From NCBI RefSeq assembly GCF_002836255.1, contig NZ_PJAU01000038.1:1-39403 (forward strand): a stretch of 39,403 bases of DNA, given 5' to 3'. Both the position numbers and the translations under genes were made by a program. The stretch is from Colwellia sp. 75C3 (GTDB lineage: Bacteria; Pseudomonadota; Gammaproteobacteria; Enterobacterales; Alteromonadaceae). The notes beneath the pieces were generated by a model. That model searched no databases. It was not told the origin of the DNA and was given only the letters and a program-made list of their open reading frames with translations. Shown here one piece after another: positions 22,601-31,400 of the stretch (position 1 is the stretch's first letter; the number at the start of each line of letters is the position of its first letter).

Positions 22601-25600
22601 TGCTTACTTGGCTAATTCGAGTGCTTATCTCTGGGGTAATATTTTTGGTAATAACGTTAGTTGGTTTATTCACTGTTGCTCCGCTTGAACCTGTTAATTC
22701 TGTTTCATGGCTTTGTCTTGCTTGAGTGTTTTGCATTGTTTGTACTGTATTTTTCATTTGGCTAAATCTAGGTTTGATTTGAGCAAGGTCAATTTTAGCT
22801 AGCTGCTTTGGTTCCGCTATTGCCGATAATTGACGAGTATTGAAAGCTGCTTTGATAGCAGAAAAATTCGAGCTAACGTTCGGCTGTTGGCTGGCTTTTA
22901 TAATCGTTTCATCAATAGCATTACCACCTAAAGCGATAGTCTTTATTAACTGTGGCCTTTTTTTAACGCCTGTTTTATTTACAGCGTTCTCTGACGGACT
23001 AGTTGCTCTTGCTCGTGAATTAGCGCTTGATGATAAAACAAGATGTGCACAACTGCCGTCTTTTGCTAAGCCATTAATCGCGCTGTATTCTTTGCCGTTA
23101 CTACGAGTACTGCTGCTATTGCTGTGGGCAGATAAAGCCAATGCTACTTTAATAATACTGGCAGCGCCTGAGGCATTAAAGGTGTGACCTATTTGGTTTT
23201 TCACTGAGCTAATAGCTTTACCTTGATACAAAGCAGGTAAGCTTGCTTTTTCAGCGTCATTCTCGCTAATAAAGCCACTATTGTGTGCTTCTACTTGACT
23301 GATATCATTCGCATTAATATTAGCTTGAGCAAGCGCGTTACTGGCCGCCTTTTCAATCGCTTGTGCGCTTTTATCATTAACAAAGGCAATGCCATCAATC
23401 GTGGCATACGTGCCCTGCTCGTCAACGGTATTTTCTGGCTTAAGCACAAAGGCTGCGGCGCCTTCACCTACTTTCCATTGATTATTATTTAGAAGTGAGT
23501 TATCAAGCGGTGAGCTGCCTGATACTTGCTGTGTAAGATTACTTGAATCTACTTCACCAAAATGTTGACGTAATGTTATGTTTTCTATTGAGCCAGCAAG
23601 GTCGACACCCGCAATAATAACGGCATCAACATCACTTGTTTGAAATAAGTTCTGCGCTAATTCAACACAGCGATAAACAGAGTTTTCTTCCGCCGACACA
23701 GTAATTGCTGGCCCTGAAAAATCCCATAAAGCTGAAATACGCGACGCCATGATATTACCAATAAAACTGGTGTATTGGTTAAGCTGTGCGGCAAAAGCAA
23801 TACCGTCTTTGGCAATGTTAGTGAGTGTTTCGCGTTGTTCAAGGCTAAGTTCTATGCCTTGTTGCAACAAGCTGTCTTCAATTTGCGTAGTTAAATTAAC
23901 GCGTCCACGGTATTGGTGTAGCTCTAACTCCATACCCATAGCAACTAAGACCGCGACATTACTGCCGGGTGTTAAGTTAGCGTCTTTCGCGGCATTGTCC
24001 GCAACTTTCATCATCATCAATTGCTGAGGGATCAAACAATCTTGCTCATTTGGCGGTACTTTAAAGCGTAAAAAATCAATATCAAAGTCTTCAACATAAC
24101 CGCCCATTGGCGCTTTGTTCAAGGCTAAGGCATTCATTACCGCGGTATTGTTATTAATACCTTTCCAACGTTTTGCCGGCAACTCTCTAAAAGTGGTCGC
24201 TTTATTATCGAGTAAGGTTTTAAAGGTTGATAAATTATACGCTGAGCCAAAGTGTGCATCCATACCGACAATAGCTAACGATTGTGCTGGCTTAGCCACT
24301 TTACTGGTTGCTGAAAGCGCTTGAGTTGGCTCTTGTAAAACCAAATGAGCATTAGAGCCACCAAAGCCAAATACACTGACACCTGCAGTGCGTGGTTTTT
24401 TCGGATTAACCATTGCGCCTGACTTTGTCGGCCAATCAACAGTTTGTGTTGGCATTTGTGCCGCACCAAAATAACCTTTTTTAGAGCTTAATGGCTCATT
24501 AAGATTAATGGTGCCAGGAATTTTCCCTTCATTAAGTGCACGAATAGCTTTAGTCATACCAGGCATACCTGCCGCAGTAAGTAAGTGACCTAGGTTCGAT
24601 TTAACTGAGCCTAATAAAGGTTTATTTTCTTCAGTAAATCCGTAACGGGAGAAGAAGGTTTCCATTGAACCCAGCTCAACATTGTCACCTTTAGGCGTAC
24701 CTGTAGCATGACATTCTATGTAATCTACATCCGCTGGATTTACTTCTGCATTTTCATAAGCACGTTCATAGACCAGTACTTGCCCTTTGGTATTAGGGCT
24801 TAACACAAATTCGCCTTTACCATCGTTAGATAGTGCGCCACCTTTGATAATAGCGTGAATTTTATCGCCATCTCGCACAGCATCGCTATGGCGTTTAAGT
24901 ACCATCATGCCTGCACCTTCGCCGGCAAATAGCCCTTGAGAGTTTTTATCAAACGGTGCGTGAATGTTATTCGCTGGGTAAGCTTGGAAAATAGAGAAAC
25001 CCATATTAACAAACATAGGATCAGCGCCAGATACCGCGCCAGCCAACATCATATCGGCTTTTCCGGTATGCAAATAATCACAAGCCAGTTTTACTGAATA
25101 ACAGCTTGAGGCACATGCCGCATCAAGAGCAAAATGTGCTCCGCCTAACCCTGCAGCTTTTGCTAACAATGCCGCAGGATAACCTGCCACTAACGCATTG
25201 TCTTCGTGGACTAGCTGTTCAGATTCATTTTTTGAAAATGGCGTCAGTTCAAAGTCGTTATCAATCACTTGTTTTAACGTGTCATCAACCACTTGGTGAT
25301 ACAAAGGCATAAATAAGTGATTCGACGATTTTGTCGGAAAAGATAAATTACCTAAAATAACGCCACAGTTTTCTAATTTATCACTACGCCAATATCCTGC
25401 ATCAACAAGTGCTTGTTGCGTTACATACAAAGACCATTTATTTAGGTCATCAAGTTGGTTTAAATAGTCACTGCTTAAATCATTATTAGTTAAATCATTA
25501 GTGTTTGAAACATTAGTGCTGTGACAAAAAGGCTGGGCATCAAAGTCGAAACCTCGAATATAACCGCCATGCACACAATAAAACTTATCAGTGTCACCTT

Positions 25601-25754
25601 TTTTTCCGGTGTATTTTTCTACATCCGCGCCCATTTGTTCATGGGTAGCTTTACTGCGACAATCTTGCTTATTCAGCAGTTGTTGCCAGAACTCTTCTGG
25701 CGCACTTGAACCGGGAAATAAATTTGCTATACCTACTACGGCTATGTTTTCCAT
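19644..25754 (-). CDS. pfaC: PfaC, KS-CLF-DH-DH subunit of PUFA synthase
   Basis: The protein is 2036 residues. The N-terminal ketosynthase has DAACASS with its cysteine near residue 216, plus ECHATGTPKGD and NLGHLLTAAG histidines. The chain-length-factor domain follows (about 490-940). At the position of the KS cysteine it reads ITVSAEENSVYR, so it cannot condense and should act as the partner subunit. A Ser/Thr/Gln-rich linker spans about 950-1140. Two FabA-like hot-dog dehydratases come next: CHFKDDQVMAGSL near 1445 and YHFHQDPVMPGSL near 1931. Both have Glu where FabA has Asp, as in other PfaC. It follows pfaB by 15 bp. Confidence 0.97.
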   Translation of the reverse strand: MENIAVVGIANLFPGSSAPEEFWQQLLNKQDCRSKATHEQMGADVEKYTGKKGDTDKFYCVHGGYIRGFDFDAQPFCHSTNVSNTNDLTNNDLSSDYLNQLDDLNKWSLYVTQQALVDAGYWRSDKLENCGVILGNLSFPTKSSNHLFMPLYHQVVDDTLKQVIDNDFELTPFSKNESEQLVHEDNALVAGYPAALLAKAAGLGGAHFALDAACASSCYSVKLACDYLHTGKADMMLAGAVSGADPMFVNMGFSIFQAYPANNIHAPFDKNSQGLFAGEGAGMMVLKRHSDAVRDGDKIHAIIKGGALSNDGKGEFVLSPNTKGQVLVYERAYENAEVNPADVDYIECHATGTPKGDNVELGSMETFFSRYGFTEENKPLLGSVKSNLGHLLTAAGMPGMTKAIRALNEGKIPGTINLNEPLSSKKGYFGAAQMPTQTVDWPTKSGAMVNPKKPRTAGVSVFGFGGSNAHLVLQEPTQALSATSKVAKPAQSLAIVGMDAHFGSAYNLSTFKTLLDNKATTFRELPAKRWKGINNNTAVMNALALNKAPMGGYVEDFDIDFLRFKVPPNEQDCLIPQQLMMMKVADNAAKDANLTPGSNVAVLVAMGMELELHQYRGRVNLTTQIEDSLLQQGIELSLEQRETLTNIAKDGIAFAAQLNQYTSFIGNIMASRISALWDFSGPAITVSAEENSVYRCVELAQNLFQTSDVDAVIIAGVDLAGSIENITLRQHFGEVDSSNLTQQVSGSSPLDNSLLNNNQWKVGEGAAAFVLKPENTVDEQGTYATIDGIAFVNDKSAQAIEKAASNALAQANINANDISQVEAHNSGFISENDAEKASLPALYQGKAISSVKNQIGHTFNASGAASIIKVALALSAHSNSSSTRSNGKEYSAINGLAKDGSCAHLVLSSSANSRARATSPSENAVNKTGVKKRPQLIKTIALGGNAIDETIIKASQQPNVSSNFSAIKAAFNTRQLSAIAEPKQLAKIDLAQIKPRFSQMKNTVQTMQNTQARQSHETELTGSSGATVNKPTNVITKNITPEISTRISQVSKSISQETATHKAFLTNRQLAQEQISKMLALQVEAVTIRTAKAVNMVISATSAEATPVLIPASTQQLTPVVESVESGINGSFQGSFKVKGPAGYQYAPLQLKERFNQPSEIIWDTDDLVEFAEGDIGNVFGEDYRIIDSYSRRVRLPTTDYLLVSRVTALDATVNEYKKSYMCTEYDIPVDAPFLIDGQIPWSVSVESGQCDLLLIAYIGIDFQAKGERVYRLLDCELTFLEEMAFGGETLRYEIHIDSYARNGEQLLFFFHYDCYVGDKKVLIMRNGCAGFFTDEELKDGKGVIHNDTDKAQLADAKKSVFTPLMQRNRDIYDYADMMKLVNGDVAGCFGDSYDQKGRNPSLKFSSEKFLMIERITKVNAAGGHWGLGLLEGQKDLDPQHWYFPCHFKDDQVMAGSLMSEGCGQMAMFYMLSLGMHSGVNNARFQPMPGESQTVRCRGQVLPQHNTLTYRMEVTEMGMKPFPFLKANIDIILDGKVVVDFKNLSVMITEQDDNSPYPVTLPDNVKLVQGISEEISEKQLITQSSSQSINAELDERGIAPFKHAHRPLMKVMSDLGAPKEKGVTPIQHFEAPMVDGQNRVPNQAPFTPWHMFEFATGNISKCFGPDFDVYKGRIPPRTPCGDLQVVTQVVEVQGERLDLKKKSSCIAEYYVPSDAWYFTKNSHEGWMPYSLIMEIALQPNGFISGYMGTTLKYPDKDLFFRNLDGTGDLIKQVDLRGKTIVNKSVLLSTTIAGGMIVQSFTFELYVKDESAAAQSLESHELFYKGTAVFGYFGGDALTNQLGIDNGRITHAWYVDNCVEGKTPSTQVEEIDLRDQQLSYYQAPANKPHYKLAGGQMNFIDTVSIVEGGGSAGVAYVYGERTIDPTDWFFRYHFHQDPVMPGSLGVEAIIELMQTYALKNDLGKAFTNPRFSAPNSVVKWKYRGQITPLNKQMSLDVHITDIVHEAGEVRLIGDANLSKDGLRIYQVKDIVLSIVEA

Positions 25755-25769
25755 GTATTTCTCTTATTG

Positions 25770-28499
25770 TTATCTATCACTAACTGGTAGTGATTTTTTT
25801 TGTGCTGTATTAGCGCTATGGTCTGTCGTTGCCATGACTTTATTTGTCGGCTTTTTATCAATGACAATCGAACCATAAAATAAGCTATTAAGGTCAAGCT
25901 TTACGCCGTGACTGACTAATTTTGCAATAGCACGAAAATACGTTAATTCGTCACTAACGCCTTTGGCATTTACCGGCACTGATACGCTGGTTTTACTACT
26001 ACTGCCTGTTACTTGCGTGACTTCTTGATGCTTATTTTCATGTTCAAGGGTTTTATCAACCCAACTACACAGTGAGCGACCGGGACCCATTTCAATAAAA
26101 ACGCGAGCACCGTTATTGTAAAGCGTATTGACCAAACGCGGAAAATCGACGCGGTCACATAAACACTTCGCAATAGAGTGAGCTATTGCTTTACTTAATT
26201 GTGGGACAGGTAAATAACAAGAACTTGAATACAACTTAGTATTAATACGAGCATTTACCGCCATGGTATATAACGCCACCATGTCATCGTATTCCGCTTT
26301 TGCTGGCGCACTATGAATAGCGTTGGCCATATTAAGTGCCATGGCTCGAACGCCTAACTTGTCAATTACGCGTAAACAATCTGCAGGAAAACCTGCTAAC
26401 AAAACACTGTCTGGGGTATTAATAATGGTGCAATAGACCCGTGTTTCACCAATACACGCAGCTTCTACCTGAGCTAACGTCGCTTTAATGGTATACGTTT
26501 CCCAAATTGGCGCTTCAGTCTCTTCAGTTTTGCTATTTGGTAAGGGTAAATTCCAACGCTCACGTAGCGTTAATAAATCACCACAAAGTCGTTCATTGAA
26601 AGTAGCCGAGTTTGCCAAACGAGCGCTCATTAAACCCGGTTGCTGCCAACAGCCTAATGCAGCATACATACTAACTTCACCCATGGAATATCCTGTGGCG
26701 AAATCAGCATTAAGTTTGAATACCTTGGTAAATATTTTGCTAAAAACACAAGCAAAACCAACCCCTGCTTCGGCAATATCGGCAAGGTTGCCACGTAGGT
26801 CTAAATCACGTTGTTTAAGTGCTTTAAAATCAAGTCGACTAATACTGCGCGGGTTCAATAAAGTATCTTTTAAACTGCTACCAATATCATCAGCTAAGTT
26901 TGCAACGTCGGTATAAATCTCAGGAAACAACTGAAATAAATCACGACCTAAACCAACATACGTTGCGCCAATACCTGGGTACATAAAACAGACATTGTTA
27001 CTCTTATTTGAATAGCTTTGAACGCTACTTTCCTCTGCAGAATTAACAGCAGGCTCTGCGCTGAAATAACTGCCTTTAGGCGTTTTCCACTGAGTCTGGG
27101 CGTTAGGTGTAACTTTGCCTAGTTCAGCTTGAGACAAATTAATAAAAACGTTTTTTATGCCTTGCTGAGCCAACTGAACTTCTTTTGTTAACTCTTCATT
27201 CGATTCAGCCAGTAATGCAATAGAATACTTTTTAGTCGACGTTGTTAAGTACTGTTGATATTGCTGATCGGCCATCACTTTTAAATCATCATGGCCTTTC
27301 TTTGCTGGTAATAACGCGGCTAGCTGTGAAAGCTTTTGTTGCAACTCTGCTTCATCTTCACCATTAACAAGTACTAAATGCAGCTCGCTACTGGCAATAA
27401 ATCCGTTTAAACGAATGTCGTCATCTTGGTTCTCAAGAGCATGTTCCGATAACACCAAATGACAATAACTGTCTTGGGTTAAACAGCTATACGCAGCACT
27501 GTGCTTGCTACCATCAGCATTAGGATAACGCGTTCTCGATTCTGTCGGTAAGTAAAAACTTGATGATTGCCAATTGACTAATTGCTCTGCTTTGGGTGCT
27601 TGCCAATTATTGATACCTGGAATATAACGTTGCTGCAGTGCAATAACAGTACGTAGTAATCCTAATACTTGAGAAAACCCAGCGCCCTCTCCGGTAATGC
27701 TACGTACACAACTAATAGCGCGCGTTAGCGACTCTCCCGCATAGACATCACGGTAAGCTTCAAGCAATACTGAAGACTCTAATTCACTGTGAAATTCATC
27801 TTCCAGGGCTGAGACTTCAACTAACGCAACTTGCTTTTCGTCAATACTTTTTAGCGCTTCGAGCACAGCTTCCTTCATGGCATCAGCATTGACAGCTGAA
27901 ATCGACAAACCATTAAGCTGAGCATAAGTAGGCAGTTGAAGTTGTTGTGCTATTGCTTGCGGCGCAAGTAATAGACTGGCAATACCAGAAGCTGATTGAT
28001 AGCCTGCAAAGTCGCTATCAAAGCTAATAGTATTGCTTGGCTCAACACTGCGCTGCTCAACATCTTTGTTTAAACTCGTTATGTTTAATCCTACTAGTGC
28101 AACGAGTCTGCCTTTGTCGATTAACGATAGCGCCAGAGTCAATGCTTCACTTAACTGGCTAACCACGGCCACACTATTGATATGACCTTCAGCTTTAACA
28201 TTGCTTTCAAGATCAAGTGATTGCTCACTGATAACAATCACATCCAGCTGCTTTATCACGCTGTTGTGTTCTTGCTCAGCTAGTTCACTAAAAGAGAGTG
28301 CGCCAAACATACGCGCTGTAGAATCATTGATAACATCAGCAAGAGTACTATTGGCTATGCTTATCTCATTGCTTAAGTCTTCACCTACCTCTTTACCTAT
28401 CTCTTTACCAACGTAAAGCGCACGAGCAACGCGGTCAATATTAGCGAACTCAGCAAATTGACTATCAATACCAACGATGGCTATTTCATTAGTTAGCAT
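25770..28499 (-). CDS. pfaB: PfaB, acyltransferase subunit of PUFA synthase
   Basis: The protein is 909 residues. Residues about 1-370 are a degenerate ketosynthase-like region that opens NEIAIVGIDSQFAEF and lacks an active cysteine. From about 490 onward is an acyltransferase domain: CFMYPGIGATYVGLG, then the nucleophile elbow ATGYSMGEVSMYAALG (Ser about 604), and VFIEMGPGRSLCSW near the end. PfaB is regarded as a determinant of whether EPA or DHA is made. The long form here is nearer the DHA-type proteins, which is an inference by length only. Its ATG directly follows the pfaA TAA, so translation is probably coupled. Confidence 0.96.
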   Translation of the reverse strand: MLTNEIAIVGIDSQFAEFANIDRVARALYVGKEIGKEVGEDLSNEISIANSTLADVINDSTARMFGALSFSELAEQEHNSVIKQLDVIVISEQSLDLESNVKAEGHINSVAVVSQLSEALTLALSLIDKGRLVALVGLNITSLNKDVEQRSVEPSNTISFDSDFAGYQSASGIASLLLAPQAIAQQLQLPTYAQLNGLSISAVNADAMKEAVLEALKSIDEKQVALVEVSALEDEFHSELESSVLLEAYRDVYAGESLTRAISCVRSITGEGAGFSQVLGLLRTVIALQQRYIPGINNWQAPKAEQLVNWQSSSFYLPTESRTRYPNADGSKHSAAYSCLTQDSYCHLVLSEHALENQDDDIRLNGFIASSELHLVLVNGEDEAELQQKLSQLAALLPAKKGHDDLKVMADQQYQQYLTTSTKKYSIALLAESNEELTKEVQLAQQGIKNVFINLSQAELGKVTPNAQTQWKTPKGSYFSAEPAVNSAEESSVQSYSNKSNNVCFMYPGIGATYVGLGRDLFQLFPEIYTDVANLADDIGSSLKDTLLNPRSISRLDFKALKQRDLDLRGNLADIAEAGVGFACVFSKIFTKVFKLNADFATGYSMGEVSMYAALGCWQQPGLMSARLANSATFNERLCGDLLTLRERWNLPLPNSKTEETEAPIWETYTIKATLAQVEAACIGETRVYCTIINTPDSVLLAGFPADCLRVIDKLGVRAMALNMANAIHSAPAKAEYDDMVALYTMAVNARINTKLYSSSCYLPVPQLSKAIAHSIAKCLCDRVDFPRLVNTLYNNGARVFIEMGPGRSLCSWVDKTLEHENKHQEVTQVTGSSSKTSVSVPVNAKGVSDELTYFRAIAKLVSHGVKLDLNSLFYGSIVIDKKPTNKVMATTDHSANTAQKKSLPVSDR

Positions 28500-31400
28500 T
28501 TACTTGGCCATTCCTTCTGCTTTTTCTACCACAGCATCATCATTACTGTTATCCACCTTGGTAACAGAAATTGCAGGTAAGAACATGTCATTTAAACTGT
28601 CGCTAGCGGTGACTTTAGCTGACTTCATTTCAGCCAATAACAAGCCATTTTCACTGATAAAGTTGATATCTGCGACTAACTTGCCACGTCTATTACCTTC
28701 AGAACGACCTTTAGGACTACTTTGTACAACCTTTAATTGTAGATAAAAAGTTTGACCTAGCTCTACTTGAGCATGAACATGCCACGCTTGCGTGCTTGAC
28801 GGTAAGCTACCTAAACCAAGTTCTCTTTTTACCCAAACGAGCATGGCTTGATAAGCGAGATCGTTAGCAAAAATATTACCTGCGGTGTTATGACTTGTGG
28901 AAATAGGAAAGTCGCCCTGCTTGTGCTGAGCGACTTCAGGCACTTTACAACCTAGAAGTAAGCCATTTTCATCACACTCGATAACTTGGGTAATGCCTTG
29001 CAAACTTTCACCATGGAATAAGGTGCCATTTTGGTATAACGCTTTCGCTTCGCTAGCAGTAATAGCCGTTAACTTATCTGCTACCCCATTAACAACTGAA
29101 AGCGCTGCAGAACTTGCTATTTCAGTGGGTAGAGTCGTTTTAGAAACTAAAACGACTTGTCCGCTGTAATGAAAGACGATTTTACCGGCATCATTAACTG
29201 ATGATATTTTACTATCAATCAATAAGGTATCACCGCCATCTACTTGGCTATTCATATCAATTTGCATGTCAATGAAGAAGTCTTTGCTCTCATGCTTAGC
29301 TAAGGTTTCTTTATCAAAGGTTACGCCTTTGAATAGCTTGTAATCATTTATGCCTTGGTAAACATATTCAGAGTAAACACTTTGCGCTGCATCACTCATC
29401 CAAGCGATGGCACAAACTGTTGGTAATACTTGGTCATCACCGATAACGTGATCTGCTAAAAAAGTATTGTTAGTCGCTTGCAGTGTTTTAATAACACGCG
29501 CTGATAAACGACTAACTTGTGACTTTTTTAGTGAAGACCCTTGTGCTGCTTTTTCTTCGTTATTTTCTGGTGATTTAGATAAATCGTTACCAACAAGAAT
29601 TTGCGCACAACGGTTAGTATTAGCATTTAACTCACTCACTAATAATTTAGCACCTGCATCCAGTGGAATAATATAAACACCACGCGCATTGAACATACGT
29701 TTTAGTTCAGGAGTAACCATACCGCCATCCCAAGGACCCCAATTAAAACTCAATACTTGAGCATTAGGATGTTGCGCCTTAAAACGGTACGCTGTTTTAT
29801 TTAAAATATCGTTAGCGATTGAATAATCTGATTGACCAGGGTTTCCGTAGAAACCTGCCGCTGATGAAAACAACACTAAATGTTTAATATTTTCTGGCTG
29901 ACATACCGCCATCAATGATAATAAACCATCAATTTTAGTGCGGTAAACTGCATCAAATTCAGCTAATGTTTTTTGCTCGATAAATTTATCAGCAAGAACG
30001 CCGGCACCGTGAATAATACCTGTGATTGATAATGGCGCTGCTGATGTTCCAGCGAGTGCTGCCAATGCAGGAGCGACAGCATCACTAACACTTTGACTAT
30101 CAGTAACATCGGCAGCAACATATTGTGCATGTCCACCTGCGGCTTTAATTGCAGTTAGTGTTTGAACAATTTCACGATTGGCTAAAATTGGACGAACAAA
30201 TTGCGTTACTTTAACTGGCGTTGGTTTTTCACCTGAGGCAATTAATACTTGCATCGCAGCTTTTTTAAGCGCTACTTCATCGTGATGACCATTCGCCCAA
30301 CTTGGCTCAGTACCTCTGTCTTCACTATTTTCAGCTTCACTCTCGAGCAGTGGTGAACGGCCAAGTAAAATGAATTTTGCTTTATGTTGCTTGGCTATTT
30401 CAATAACACAGTGTGCGGTAACGCCTTTAGCGCCACCACTCACTAAGAATACAGAGTTGCTGTCGATGCTATCACTGTCTAAAGTTACTTTTTGCTCTAA
30501 CGCATAACTGTCAGTTTTTACGCCAACAAGCGTTAAACGTTTACCTAAATTTTGGCTTAGGTTATCGGTGTCATGTGCCACTTCAATAAGTGACGTATTA
30601 ATATCAAGCAATTCATCACAGATAATTGTTGCCGCTTTATCCGCTGCTAATTTAGCTGATAGGTCGATAACACGACAAAATACGCCAAGGTCTGTATCTG
30701 ATGCGCGCCACTCATGAGAAAGTGTTTTTACTAAGCCGCCTAAGCCGCCTTGTACTAAATCAGCGTGTAAGTCTGCTTTAATATTTTGTTCGCCGGCACT
30801 GCCAGTGTTCGTAAAACCAAGCGTTCCGCCTTGTCTGGTCACTACAACAAAAGAAGCGCGAGCCACTTTAGCCGATTTAACCTGACATAGTTTGGCTAAT
30901 ACAAACGCTAGCATTAGGCCTTGTTTCGCCGCTTCTGCATATTCGATATTATCTATACTGTTAACCGTGTTCTTAGCTTGCAAGTAAATAACCGCATCAA
31001 GCTGTGCATGCTGCTCAAGTAATTTTTTTACTTGCTCTTCATCTACAGTTTTGTCGTTACTACCTATTTCAACTAGGTTAACCGCTTTGTTAAATGTCTT
31101 TTTAGAACTCGCGACCAGCCAATTAGGTTTTAATACCGTAACTTGCCAGCCTTCTTTAAGTAGCTTTGAACTTACCGCTACTGCGGCGCCACTGCCATCA
31201 TCAACGACAAGTGCATTGGGTTGCTCTGTATGACCATTAACGTTGAAGTCTTGCACTATTTTAGTTACCGACGACAATGCCTGTAAGGCAACAACGGCAC
31301 TCGGTGCAGGGTCTGCGATAACCGTGCTAATAGACGTTACTGACTTCTCTGTTGCTACAGTTTTTGACGACGATGGAGATGTCGGTGGTGTAGGTGTAGT

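Noticed and set aside
22840..28746. Several plus-strand ORFs of 60-142 codons opposite pfaC, pfaB and the pfaA 3' end
   Set aside because: They are antisense frames of strongly supported pfa genes, with low-complexity translations and no start signals.
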